Origin: Alphaproteobacteria bacterium
Lineage (GTDB): Bacteria > Pseudomonadota > Alphaproteobacteria > UBA6615
Assembly: GCA_021774575.1 (NCBI GenBank)
Contig: JAJFIX010000046.1
Span: 186,001-250,000 of the forward strand
Reading direction: 5' to 3'
DNA length: 64,000 nucleotides
Shown here: positions 56,152-64,000 of the stretch, piece after piece
Numbering within the stretch: position 1 is the first letter of the stretch
Layout: every line of letters begins with the position of its first letter
Made by a program: the position numbers and the translations under genes
The notes under the pieces: generated by a model
Told to the model about the DNA's origin: nothing
What the model saw: only the letters and a program-made list of their open reading frames with translations
The model's database searches: none

Positions 56152-57058
56152 CGGACCTGAGTTTTGCCATAAGTTTGATCTGCCCATAATCAAATAAAAA
56201 TTGCCGCACGATACCGTTAGCCTGGACCTCTTGAAAAATACCGTAATCGGGGCTGATGCTTTGACTGCCGTAAAAGCTAGAATCAATCCGCCACCAGGGC
56301 TCGGACAAAAGAGGGTCGGCGGCCAGTTCACTATCGACGTCGGGTTGATGCCAGTCTTGCGCCGCAAAGGGGCCGTCAATTCTTGCGTCGATTGCGTAAG
56401 GGGCGTGGACCGGCTGAACGCCCCCAAAATAGGACGCATGAAATAGGTCCTCGCCGCGTTGAGCTGCTGCGAGCGTAGCCGCTAGATGATGCAGTGGAAA
56501 GTTCACGTCCTGCGATAAGGACACATTGGTTTGGGCCGGCGCGCTAAACTCGGCTAGGCCGGGTCGGGCAGCAGTTCCTATATAATGTTCAACTTCAATA
56601 CCGTTTGATAATGTATTGATTTGAAACTCATATTCATCACCACCTTTATGCTCCAATCCAAAATATTCACCCGCTGAATAATAGGGCGTGCCGTCGGACA
56701 TGGTCATGCGGAGCGACATTGATTGGGTCATTAAAGTGCTACTGCAATTTTGACTGATATCGATCGTTAGCATACCGGAGACATGATCAATTGTGCCCCC
56801 CGAGCTCTGAGCGGCCAAATTCACCTCATAGATTGCTTTGTGAGCCGCTAAATTTTCCGGGGAAGGGTGCTCGGCCCGATTGGTCGTTTCAGCTGAAACC
56901 GGAAAATGTGTGATGAGGGTGGCGATAGCGATGCACAGGCCGACGATGCTTGTTCCCGCCGACAATTTGAAAGGTTGGTTGAGACGACGGCGCAAGACAG
57001 GGGCGGGAATATTCGGTCGTGACGAATTACATTGCATGCTACAGAGCCTACTCTTCAA
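56096..57058 (-). CDS. eipB: Periplasmic cell envelope integrity protein, EipB family (DUF1849)
   Basis: The product is up to 320 residues. An N-terminal hydrophobic segment (STSIVGLCIAIATLI region, about 36-52) acts as a signal, followed by NLAAHKAIYEVNLAAQSSGGTIDHVSGMLTIDI and GDLFHASYFGG-type segments of the DUF1849/EipB beta-spiral fold. In Brucella EipB is essential and supports envelope integrity. The C-terminal residues beyond LMAKLRSV are encoded within the overlap with dinB. A later start is possible. It is divergent from the hydroxyacid dehydrogenase, with only about 15 bases between starts. Confidence 0.85.
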   Translation of the reverse strand: MKSRLCSMQCNSSRPNIPAPVLRRRLNQPFKLSAGTSIVGLCIAIATLITHFPVSAETTNRAEHPSPENLAAHKAIYEVNLAAQSSGGTIDHVSGMLTIDISQNCSSTLMTQSMSLRMTMSDGTPYYSAGEYFGLEHKGGDEYEFQINTLSNGIEVEHYIGTAARPGLAEFSAPAQTNVSLSQDVNFPLHHLAATLAAAQRGEDLFHASYFGGVQPVHAPYAIDARIDGPFAAQDWHQPDVDSELAADPLLSEPWWRIDSSFYGSQSISPDYGIFQEVQANGIVRQFLFDYGQIKLMAKLRSVSPHPPMVCDERDPAPAP

Positions 57059-57073
57059 GCGGATGGTCGGACA

Positions 57074-58093
57074 ATGACAGAAAATACGACGAGAATCGAG
57101 GGTATGCCAGGTGGTGAGGTTCGCCGAGATGGTGCGACAAAGTCGATACTTCTCACCCGCAAATTACCGCGCAATGTCGAGCAGCGTGCTGCTCGTGACT
57201 ATCATGCGATATTGAATGAACCCGACATGCCCTTCGATAGCCAGCAGTTGGTTGATCGGGCACGTGGCATGGATGGGTTACTGATTACCGCGTCGGACCG
57301 GATTGATGCTGACGTTATGGGGCGACTGCCCGGGACCGTCAAAATTCTCGCCAGTTACGCGGTAGGCTTTGAGCACATCGATCTCGAGGCGGCCCGTATG
57401 TGTGGGATAATGGTAACAAATACTCCTGATGTGGTAACCCGCCCGACCGCCGATCTTACGTTTTTGCTGATGCTGGGTGTTGCTCGTCGCGGCTATGAAG
57501 CGCAAAGAATAATGCGGGCGGGCGGTTGGGCCCGCTGGACGGCAAATTGGATGGTCGGCCACGATGTTGCCGGAAAGAAGTTGGGAATTATCGGCATGGG
57601 GCGAATAGGGCAAGCTGTGGCCCGGCGCGCCATGGGATTTGATATGGAAATTCATTACCATAATCGCAACCGATTATCGGCGGCAGAAGAGGCGGGCGCG
57701 ATTTTTCATGCCGATCCCGATGACCTGCTCGGCCGGGTTGATTTCCTCAGCCTGCATTTTCCCGCCAATCCAGATACATTTCATTGGCTGAATGAGCCAC
57801 GTATCGCCAAATTACGTGACGGCGCCTATGTGATTAATACGTCACGGGGGTCAGTGATCGATGAAGGGGCGCTCGTCGCCGCATTAAAAAGCGGCAAACT
57901 GGCCGGTGCCGGTCTTGATGTTTTCGACGGTGAACCGCAAATCCGCTCTGATTTACTGGCGCTGGAAAATACATTTTTGCTGCCCCATTTAGGCAGTGCC
58001 AGCGCCGAAGCCCGCGATGCGATGGGGTTCAAATGTCTGGATAATTTGGATGTTTTTTTTGCTGGGGAAATTCCCCTTGATCGGATCGCTTAG
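57074..58093 (+). CDS. D-2-hydroxyacid dehydrogenase (glyoxylate/hydroxypyruvate reductase-like)
   Basis: From ATG 57074 the protein is 339 residues; the frame opens at 57032. It is an NAD(P)-dependent D-isomer-specific 2-hydroxyacid dehydrogenase: nucleotide-binding GIIGMGRIGQAVARRAMGF, catalytic Arg in INTSRGSVIDEGAL, Glu in DVFDGEPQ and His in FLLPHLGSAS. The closest relatives by motif are glyoxylate reductases. Downstream lies a cluster of DnaA boxes with no further gene on this strand. Confidence 0.92.
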   Translation: MTENTTRIEGMPGGEVRRDGATKSILLTRKLPRNVEQRAARDYHAILNEPDMPFDSQQLVDRARGMDGLLITASDRIDADVMGRLPGTVKILASYAVGFEHIDLEAARMCGIMVTNTPDVVTRPTADLTFLLMLGVARRGYEAQRIMRAGGWARWTANWMVGHDVAGKKLGIIGMGRIGQAVARRAMGFDMEIHYHNRNRLSAAEEAGAIFHADPDDLLGRVDFLSLHFPANPDTFHWLNEPRIAKLRDGAYVINTSRGSVIDEGALVAALKSGKLAGAGLDVFDGEPQIRSDLLALENTFLLPHLGSASAEARDAMGFKCLDNLDVFFAGEIPLDRIA

Positions 58094-58413
58094 GTCAGTT
58101 GGCCGAACGGGTATCTCGTCGAGATCAGGTTATTAGCGCTACGTGAACTTCAACGCAGCGTCGTGTCGGCTGAGTTATCCACAGATATGCATTAGTTATC
58201 CACAGGACTGGTCGTTTTATTCCACAATTAGGCAGTTATCCAGATTCTATCCACAGGTATTCCACAGGCTTATCCCCAAAGTTATCCCCAACGTTCTTCA
58301 CAGAAAGGATGGCGGACGGGCACAGACCAGCGGGCCAGGAATTATGCAAAACTGCATAAGAGAACCCGACCCGGCGCACGCAGGTTCAGCGAAACCGGGT
58401 AATTCGGCTAACG
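58094..58413. other. Intergenic region dominated by DnaA boxes
   Basis: The 320-base gap lies between two convergent genes, so a promoter for either is not expected there. It holds the DnaA-box cluster at 58175-58302. No open reading frame with family similarity is seen. Confidence 0.7.
58175..58302. promoter_or_regulatory. DnaA-box cluster, putative replication origin or titration site
   Basis: Two perfect TTATCCACA boxes lie at 58175-58183 and 58196-58204, spaced exactly 21 bases. Near matches follow: TATTCCACA (58218, 58258), TTATCCAGA (58236), CTATCCACA (58247), TTATCCCCA (58270, 58282) and TTCTTCACA (58294). All are in the same orientation and about one to two helical turns apart. Such a dense one-sided array is typical of origins or DnaA titration loci. 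A flanking AT-rich unwinding region is not obvious. Confidence 0.75.
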
Positions 58414-59358
58414 TTAAGCAGCTGCGGCTAGCCCAGGTCCTGGAAATGCCAGTTCGGCCAGGCTTTCTTGGAGGTTATTTGCCGCACTTGAATCAAGCCG
58501 GACAAAGGGCGGCAACATGTGCTGCCATTTTGCACCACCAGCCAAGCTCTCACGCGCCATTAAAGACTTTAGCGTCGGCACAGGCGGATATGCTTGCAAG
58601 GCCATGCGGGTATCTGTCAATTTCGATTGCAGGGCGTCGGCCCCGGATACATTCCTAGCAAGCCACTCTTGGTAAACGGCTTGGCACATTGCCGATGTAA
58701 CATTTGCTGTGGCGCTGATACAGCCAACACCGCCAGCCCGGAGGATGTCGAGTAAATAGGTTTCGGTGCCAGCAAACACATCAAAGCCCGGTTGGGAATT
58801 GCAAATTTCACTCATGTGTGCCCAATCGCCGGAGCTGTCCTTCATACCGGCAATGACGGCGCCGAATTTGTCGCGGAGTCGGCCCACCAGCTCACTGGAA
58901 AAGGAAAACCCGGTCAATTGAGGGAAATTATAAAGATAAATTCGCAAATTTGAGTCCGCGACACTGTCGATGAGGGATTGATAATACCGAAAAACACCAT
59001 CATCGCTGATTGGTTTGTAATAAAATGGCGGCAACACCAAAACATTGGTCATGCCTCGCGCAACTGCGGCGCCAGTCAGGGTTATCGCGTCTGCCGTTGC
59101 ACAGGCACCAGTTCCGATCATTAGTTTCTCAGTCGGTAGCTCATCGGCAACGAAGCCAATAATATCAAGCCTTTGATCAAGGGTGAGGGAATTTGCTTCC
59201 CCCGTGCTTCCGAGTATGGCCAAGCCGTCGCAACCATGGCCGAGAAGCCACTGGCAATGGGCGATTAATGCGTCCCGGTCGGGCTCAAGGGTGGAATTTA
59301 GAGGGGTAAGTGCGGCAGCGAAAACGCCGCCGAGGGCCGTCGTCATTTGGTCTGTCAT
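58414..59358 (-). CDS. DapA-family class I aldolase (dihydrodipicolinate synthase-like)
   Basis: The 314-residue TIM-barrel protein has the pyruvate-binding loop LGSTGEANSLT (usually GTTGE), YLYNFPQLTG with the catalytic Tyr, and the Schiff-base Lys in IAGMKDSSGDW. The family includes DapA, N-acetylneuraminate lyase and several keto-sugar-acid aldolases. The replaced GTTGE residue and absence of lysine genes nearby make a function other than DapA likely. It converges on the DnaA-box region and lies downstream of the OmpR-type regulator. Confidence 0.88.
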   Translation of the reverse strand: MTDQMTTALGGVFAAALTPLNSTLEPDRDALIAHCQWLLGHGCDGLAILGSTGEANSLTLDQRLDIIGFVADELPTEKLMIGTGACATADAITLTGAAVARGMTNVLVLPPFYYKPISDDGVFRYYQSLIDSVADSNLRIYLYNFPQLTGFSFSSELVGRLRDKFGAVIAGMKDSSGDWAHMSEICNSQPGFDVFAGTETYLLDILRAGGVGCISATANVTSAMCQAVYQEWLARNVSGADALQSKLTDTRMALQAYPPVPTLKSLMARESLAGGAKWQHMLPPFVRLDSSAANNLQESLAELAFPGPGLAAAA

Positions 59359-59378
59359 ATCAATCTAGTTCTACCCAT

Positions 59379-60122
59379 CTAGTCGCGGAAGATGTAGCCG
59401 ATCTTGCGCAGTGTGCGAATAGGGCTGGCATCTTTGCCGCCCCAAACTTTCTTTCTGAGATACCGTATATAGACGTCTACCGTATTCGTCGATATTTCCC
59501 CGTCCATTGTCTCCCCACCGGGGGTTTGCTCCCATACCTCGGCCATAATTTGGTCGCGTGTCAGCGGTTGGCCTGCGTTCCTGACCAGATAGGACAGTAA
59601 ATCGAATTCGAGTGGCGATAATTCCGTCGTCTCGCTTCCATATAGAACCGATCTGCTGTTGCGATAGAGGGTGATTGATCCGGCGACAATTTGGTCCGCA
59701 TCTTTGGTGCGCCCCCTCTTTCGTAAGGCCTGCAACCTCGCCAAAAGTTCTTCAATGGCGAAAGGCTTTGTTACATAATCATCGGCCCCATGCTCAAACG
59801 CAGATATTTTTTCAGCGACCTCGGATCGGCCGGTCAGCATCAATATCGGCGTATCAATTCCTACGGCCCTCAATTCCCGACAAACTTCCTCTCCATCCCC
59901 ATCAGGCAGATAGAAATCCATAATAATGATGTCGTAGGCGCCGTTGCGCCCTTGTGAAAGAGCCTGTTTGGCGGTTACGGCATTGTCGACTGTGTAGCCT
60001 TCCTTTTGCAGGCGCATGATCATTTGTTCAGCGGCTGCCGGGTCATCCTCGACCAACAACAAGGCGCTGGCTGATACTGTCGGGTGTTTGTCAGGGGGTG
60101 AATCGTCCTGCATCTGCTGCAT
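59379..60122 (-). CDS. OmpR-family response regulator
   Basis: The 247-residue protein has a receiver domain (LLLVEDDPAAAEQMI, phospho-Asp in DIIIMDFYLPDGDGEE, and TKPFAIEELLARL) and a C-terminal winged-helix DNA-binding domain ending TLRKIGYIFRD. A strong ribosome site AGGAGG precedes ATG 60122. No histidine kinase is adjacent, so it is an orphan. It lies 20 bases upstream of the DapA-like gene and could control it. Confidence 0.92.
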   Translation of the reverse strand: MQQMQDDSPPDKHPTVSASALLLVEDDPAAAEQMIMRLQKEGYTVDNAVTAKQALSQGRNGAYDIIIMDFYLPDGDGEEVCRELRAVGIDTPILMLTGRSEVAEKISAFEHGADDYVTKPFAIEELLARLQALRKRGRTKDADQIVAGSITLYRNSRSVLYGSETTELSPLEFDLLSYLVRNAGQPLTRDQIMAEVWEQTPGGETMDGEISTNTVDVYIRYLRKKVWGGKDASPIRTLRKIGYIFRD

Positions 60123-60345
60123 AAGTCCCTCCTACGATAATTCCTTACAGGTGCGATATCTCTTATAGTTAGAATTTTACCGTATGTGAAACTAGTTTAA
60201 TTTGTATTTTTCGGATTGAGTTTGATGTTTCTTAGCTAGGCGGATATTTTGCTACGTTGGCGAGAGCCATGGGCGGCTGTGCACGCGGCAGGGCGACGCC
60301 AAGCCGATTGGTTGAAAACTATTTTTTCTTGGGGGTAATATATAT

Positions 60346-61197
60346 ATGCGCCGGCCGAATTTTGCGCATAAATTTACCCGAATTGGCGGCGCAAAAATCG
60401 TCCTTTTCCTGTGTCTTTCCGCAGCAACGATACAAATGATTGTAATTTTCTCTGGGCAAACGGGAATTGGCACCCACGCCCAGGCCGTATTGGAGCTCAG
60501 CGGACAATGGTCCATGTGGTTGTTGGTCGCCGTATTGGCAGTCCGTCCTGCACAACAAATATACGCTCTACCGGTGTTAACCCGTTTTCGGCGTATGATT
60601 GGTCTGTTCGCGGCATGGTATGGCTTCATACACACGCTAGCATATTTGGTTGCTAACGAATTTCAATGGGGGTTCGTCTTCAATGAAGTTCTAATTCATC
60701 CATTTCTTTCAACCGGTACGCTGGCCTTGCTCCTATTAATCCCGCTCGCGTTGACGTCGACCGATGGGATGGTACGGCGGCTGGGCGGGCGCCGATGGCG
60801 GCTATTGCAGAGAACGGTTTATGCAGTGCTTCTGGTCGCCGTCATTCATTATATCCTAGAAGTGCGCCTGAGCCCTTCGGAGCCGATTCTGCAGGCTGGC
60901 CTAATTGGCTGGTTACTACATTACCGGATTATCGTTTATTGGCGGCGCCGACGTGGGCGGGCGGTTGCCCTGCAGGTAGGCACTTTGATTTGGAGTGGTG
61001 GCGCGTGGATCGTGCTGACCGCTGTCATGGAATTGTTGTTTTTCCATATAAATACCGGCGTTCGGCTAACCGCGGTCTTGGACTCTTATCTGAACCCGGC
61101 GGGTGGCCTTCGGCCAGCATCGGTTGCCGCGATCATTTTGGCGATTGTTGTCCTAACAAAAATAGCCAAAACGAAAGTCGCTACCAAGCACGATTGA
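60346..61197 (+). CDS. MsrQ-like ferric-reductase-type heme membrane protein
   Basis: The 283-residue protein has about six membrane segments. SGQWSMWLLVAVLAVRPAQQI, FRRMIGLFAAWYGFIHTLAYL and a later HYILEVRL resemble MsrQ (YedZ), the heme b subunit that feeds electrons to the periplasmic methionine sulfoxide reductase MsrP. His residues in the membrane helices are the likely heme ligands. No msrP gene is adjacent. The C-terminal half is longer than typical MsrQ, so it may be a related ferric reductase-like protein. A type III PKS gene follows 32 bases later. Confidence 0.7.
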   Translation: MRRPNFAHKFTRIGGAKIVLFLCLSAATIQMIVIFSGQTGIGTHAQAVLELSGQWSMWLLVAVLAVRPAQQIYALPVLTRFRRMIGLFAAWYGFIHTLAYLVANEFQWGFVFNEVLIHPFLSTGTLALLLLIPLALTSTDGMVRRLGGRRWRLLQRTVYAVLLVAVIHYILEVRLSPSEPILQAGLIGWLLHYRIIVYWRRRRGRAVALQVGTLIWSGGAWIVLTAVMELLFFHINTGVRLTAVLDSYLNPAGGLRPASVAAIILAIVVLTKIAKTKVATKHD

Positions 61198-61229
61198 TCG
61201 GGAAATCGAATCGTCTATAACTTGTCTTT

Positions 61230-62300
61230 ATGTCTTACATAAATCCGCGTCTCGCATTTTTACGAACCGCCATTCCACCGCATATACTTCAGCAAGACGA
61301 AGTCGCACGGGAGATGCGCGGTATTTTCTCGTCTAGAGTTCGTGATTTTGACCGATTTCAACCAATTTTCGAAAATGCGGCGATCGATAAGCGTCGATCT
61401 TGCGTGCCGTTGGATTGGTACCGGGTTCCGCATTCTTTCCCCGAACGCAATGCGATATATATCGAAAGTGCATTGTCGCTACTCGAAGATGTGGCGCGGC
61501 AAATATTAGACGCTGCCAATCTTGCGGCCGATCAGATTGACGGGCTCGTCGTAGTCTCCAGCACTGGTATCGCGACGCCGAGTTTGGATGCACATCTGGT
61601 CAATCGGTTGGGGTTGCGACCAAATGTCGTGCGCACGCCACTTTTTGGCTTAGGGTGCGCTGCCGGTGTAACTGGCTTGGCGCGGACGGCGCAATTGGCG
61701 GGCGCGCGCCCAGGTTCAAAATACCTGTTTCTGGTTGTCGAGCTCTGCGCCCTCACATTTCAAATTGAAGATGCGTCGATTGGAAATATTATTTCGTCGG
61801 CCCTTTTCGCCGACGGCGCGGCTGGCGCGCTGGTTGGTACCGAGATCGAGGGGCCGGCTATCTTGGGGTGGGGCGAGCATACTTGGCCAGATACGTTAGG
61901 TGTGATGGGTTGGGACCTGCGTGATAATGGTCTTGGTGTGATCCTATCGGCGGATATCCCGACAATTGTTCGCACCAAATTGCAGCAGGTACTCGATACC
62001 TATCTTGCCGATGAAGGTTTGGAATTATCGGACATCAAAACCTTCGTTAGTCATCCGGGCGGCGTCAAGGTGCTCGACGCATTGGAAGAAATTTGCGGTA
62101 TGGAACCGGGCGGAATGACTATTGCGCGTGATGTTTTGCGCAATTACGGAAATATGTCGTCGCCGACGGTGTTGTTCATTCTGCGCGATGCATTGGCCGC
62201 CGGACCGGCGGCTGGGAAATTGCTGCTTTCGGCCATGGGCCCTGGTTTTACCGCCACATTTTCCCACCTGGATGTGCCGGAAAATTTTGTGGCGTCATGA
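61230..62300 (+). CDS. Type III polyketide synthase (chalcone/stilbene synthase family)
   Basis: The 356-residue thiolase-fold protein has the catalytic triad Cys in LFGLGCAAGVTGLARTA (about 143), His in FVSHPGGVKVLDALE (about 275) and Asn in NYGNMSSPTVLFIL (about 307), plus the terminal GPGFTATFSH. Bacterial members make alkylpyrones or alkylresorcinols from long-chain acyl-CoA and malonyl-CoA. The 3' end overlaps a small ICMT-type methyltransferase gene by four bases, the arrangement of Bacillus bpsA-bpsB, so methylated alkylpyrones are a likely product. Substrate is inferred. Confidence 0.93.
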   Translation: MSYINPRLAFLRTAIPPHILQQDEVAREMRGIFSSRVRDFDRFQPIFENAAIDKRRSCVPLDWYRVPHSFPERNAIYIESALSLLEDVARQILDAANLAADQIDGLVVVSSTGIATPSLDAHLVNRLGLRPNVVRTPLFGLGCAAGVTGLARTAQLAGARPGSKYLFLVVELCALTFQIEDASIGNIISSALFADGAAGALVGTEIEGPAILGWGEHTWPDTLGVMGWDLRDNGLGVILSADIPTIVRTKLQQVLDTYLADEGLELSDIKTFVSHPGGVKVLDALEEICGMEPGGMTIARDVLRNYGNMSSPTVLFILRDALAAGPAAGKLLLSAMGPGFTATFSHLDVPENFVAS

Positions 62301-62797
62301 CGCCGCTCTATTGGATCCTGGGACTAATTGCTGCACAGCGCCTTGCTGAACTTGTGTTGGCCAAGCGAAATACCAAGCGTCTGTTAGCCGCAGGCGGTAG
62401 AGAAATTGGGGCTGGCCATTATCCGATCATGGTCGCCCTGCATACCAGTTGGTTAGCCGCCATGCTGATATTTATCGATGCGGGTGCTGGCGTGTTCGTC
62501 CCGGCGTTAATTGCATTCCTGGTGTTTCAAGCGGCTCGAGTGTGGGTTCTTTGGGCCTTGGGGCCATATTGGACGACGCGGGTTATCACTCTAGATAACG
62601 CACCGCTAGTCCGGCGGGGACCATATAAATTTGTGCGCCATCCAAATTATTTGATCGTTGTCGCGGAGATTGCGTTGGGCCCGATGATATTTTATTCGTG
62701 GAAACTTTCTCTTGTATTTTCAATCCTAAATGGGATTCTTCTAACTTATAGGATTAAAGTAGAATCGGCGGTTTTGGCCGCTCGATCTGATGCCTAA
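62297..62797 (+). CDS. Isoprenylcysteine carboxyl methyltransferase-like protein
   Basis: The 166-residue membrane protein has about five hydrophobic segments and the C-terminal RRGPYKFVRHPNYLIVVAEI core of ICMT-type methyltransferases, with the SAM-binding RHPNY motif. Translationally coupled to the type III PKS, it resembles BpsB, which O-methylates alkylpyrones. The partner explains the job better than protein prenylation, which bacteria generally lack. Confidence 0.88.
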   Translation: MTPLYWILGLIAAQRLAELVLAKRNTKRLLAAGGREIGAGHYPIMVALHTSWLAAMLIFIDAGAGVFVPALIAFLVFQAARVWVLWALGPYWTTRVITLDNAPLVRRGPYKFVRHPNYLIVVAEIALGPMIFYSWKLSLVFSILNGILLTYRIKVESAVLAARSDA

Positions 62798-62821
62798 TAC
62801 TCCGTAACCGGGGCGAACAAT

Positions 62822-64000
62822 ATGGATAAGAGCGCTGAACTATTTGGGGCGCTGCTAACTGTCGAGGAAATGGCCCAGGCCGACGCCTTTGCGGTCGAAG
62901 GGGGCGTATCCATCCTCGAGTTAATGGAGGCGGCTGGGGCGGCTGTCGTCGACGCTATTCTGGAGTTGGTCGATGATCGCTGGAGCGGCCAAATTAATTC
63001 TATTCCTAAAGTCACAATTTTTTGCGGTCCGGGCAATAACGGTGGCGATGGTTTCGTCGCGGCACGCCTTCTCGCCGGAGCAGGCTGGTCGGTCGGCGTT
63101 GGGTTTCTCGGTGACATTGACCGTCTTTCCGATGCTGCTCGGATCAATATGGAGCGTTGGCAGGATGAGGCAGGCGGCGAGATATTAAGCGTCGATGTGG
63201 TTTTGGGCCGTGAGTCGATGCAGGCGACAGACGTTTTTGTCGACGCTTTTTTTGGTAGTGGCCTAAATCGTGACATTTCTGGGCCGGCAACAGATGCCAT
63301 CACCGCAATGACCAGCGAACGCAAAGCCAGCGAACGCAAAGAAAGGCAAGTTGCCGTTGTTGCGATCGATATTCCCAGTGGTGTCAGCGGAAACAGTGGC
63401 AACATTGCCGGGGTCGCGGTTGATGCTGATGTCACAGTGACTTTCTTCCGGGCAAAACCGGGTCATCTAATGCTGCCTGGTCGTGAGCGGTGCGGGTGCC
63501 TCGTCGTTGCCGATCTCGGCATTCCCGCAGCGGCGCTCGATCACATTGGGCCGACGATGCATATAAATGGCCCAGACTTGTGGGAGGCTAAATTCCCCTG
63601 GCCGACAAATTCCGACCACAAATATTCTCGAGGCATGGCGGTGATCGCCGGAGGCGAGGTGATGACCGGGGCGACTCGGCTCGCCGCAAGTGGAGCGATG
63701 CGCGCCGGGGCCGGAATGGTGATGATTGCGGCGTCGCCGGATGCAGCACAAATTTATCGGTCGGGACCGGCGGGAATAGTTGTCCGAGATGTATCGGGCC
63801 CGTCAGAGTTTAGCGAAATGATTGCCGATCCGCGCGTTCGTGCTGGTCTCATTGGACCGGGCGCGGGGGTAGGCGACCAAACGAGGGCGAATGCGCTGGC
63901 GATGTTAGCCATTGTTGATGCTGGAATCGTACTCGACGCAGACGCCCTAACGTCTTTTGCTGGGGATCCGGAGGCTCTGTTTACAGCCATCGACGGCACC
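62822..64000 (+). CDS. nnr: NAD(P)HX epimerase/dehydratase, partial
   Basis: The gene runs off the right edge, with 393 complete codons visible from ATG 62822. The N-terminal epimerase domain has TIFCGPGNNGGDGFVAARLLAGAG, the NAD(P)HX-binding VDAFFGSGLNRDISGPATDAI and AIDIPSGVSGNSG. The C-terminal ADP/ATP-dependent dehydratase domain, from about 255, shows GMAVIAGGEVMTGATRLAASGAMRAGAGMV and LIGPGAGVGD. The bifunctional protein repairs hydrated NADH/NADPH. A 15-base tandem duplication adds SERKA/SERKE residues within the epimerase domain. Confidence 0.93.
   Translation, partial: MDKSAELFGALLTVEEMAQADAFAVEGGVSILELMEAAGAAVVDAILELVDDRWSGQINSIPKVTIFCGPGNNGGDGFVAARLLAGAGWSVGVGFLGDIDRLSDAARINMERWQDEAGGEILSVDVVLGRESMQATDVFVDAFFGSGLNRDISGPATDAITAMTSERKASERKERQVAVVAIDIPSGVSGNSGNIAGVAVDADVTVTFFRAKPGHLMLPGRERCGCLVVADLGIPAAALDHIGPTMHINGPDLWEAKFPWPTNSDHKYSRGMAVIAGGEVMTGATRLAASGAMRAGAGMVMIAASPDAAQIYRSGPAGIVVRDVSGPSEFSEMIADPRVRAGLIGPGAGVGDQTRANALAMLAIVDAGIVLDADALTSFAGDPEALFTAIDGT
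63312..63341 (+). repeat. 15-bp perfect tandem duplication inside nnr
   Basis: CCAGCGAACGCAAAG occurs twice head to tail (63312-63326 and 63327-63341). It is in frame and duplicates the residues SERK in a loop of the epimerase domain. Confidence 0.85.

Noticed and set aside
1-64000. CRISPR arrays, insertion sequences, prophage, rRNA and tRNA genes
   Set aside because: No spaced repeats, transposase or integrase-like proteins, or RNA-gene signatures were seen on reading through the window.

Overview
The window is a stretch of chromosome from an alphaproteobacterium. The best evidence is a set of lineage-typical genes: the cell-cycle kinase CckA and its partner DivK (with a CtrA-type TTAA-N7-TTAA site in front of divK), the periplasmic protein EipB, the F1-ATPase zeta inhibitor (DUF1476), a catalytically dead PyrC-like protein beside pyrB, and a recA with the alphaproteobacterial LexA box GAAC-N7-GAAC. 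Base composition is moderately GC-rich by eye. I cannot name the genus. Gene density is high, most genes are housekeeping, and I see no insertion sequence, prophage, CRISPR array, rRNA or tRNA gene.

Left part (1-7400): a phosphonate biosynthesis locus runs off the left edge. It holds a PEP mutase fused to a nucleotidyltransferase, followed by the first codons of phosphonopyruvate decarboxylase. A 2-oxoglutarate dioxygenase resembling the 2-aminoethylphosphonate hydroxylase PhnY* is transcribed divergently. Then come an ornithine cyclodeaminase-like gene, ispG, and a csrA - alpha/beta hydrolase - AhpD-like group. The AhpD-like gene is read through an in-frame TGA lying exactly at the second cysteine of its CxxC motif. 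A good bacterial SECIS hairpin follows, so it is a candidate selenoprotein.

Middle part (7400-32400): cckA, an LpxL-like acyltransferase lacking its catalytic His/acid pair, a flippase-like membrane protein, recA, alaS, and the purine operon purC-purS-purQ-purL-bolA-grxD. After these come the ATPase zeta subunit, apt, and a TAXI-type TRAP transporter locus with two substrate-binding proteins, an aminotransferase and a fused permease. A three-gene operon with a D,D-carboxypeptidase carrying a SPOR domain closes this part.

Right part (32400-64000): clpS-clpA, an acyltransferase-like gene with RNase D, aspS, pyrB-pyrC', plsY, dprA, topA, and rnr with an AT-rich insertion. An AT-rich intergenic region with DnaA boxes follows, then a very large S41 protease fused to six VCBS-like repeats, rpmG, divK, dinB and eipB. 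Next are a hydroxyacid dehydrogenase, a dense cluster of DnaA boxes (58175-58302), a DapA-family aldolase, an orphan OmpR-type regulator and an MsrQ-like heme protein. The window ends with a type III polyketide synthase/methyltransferase pair and the start of the NAD(P)HX repair gene nnr.

The items most worth a second look are the putative selenoprotein, the phosphonate locus with its hydroxylase, the DnaA-box cluster, the protease-VCBS fusion and the insertion in RNase R.
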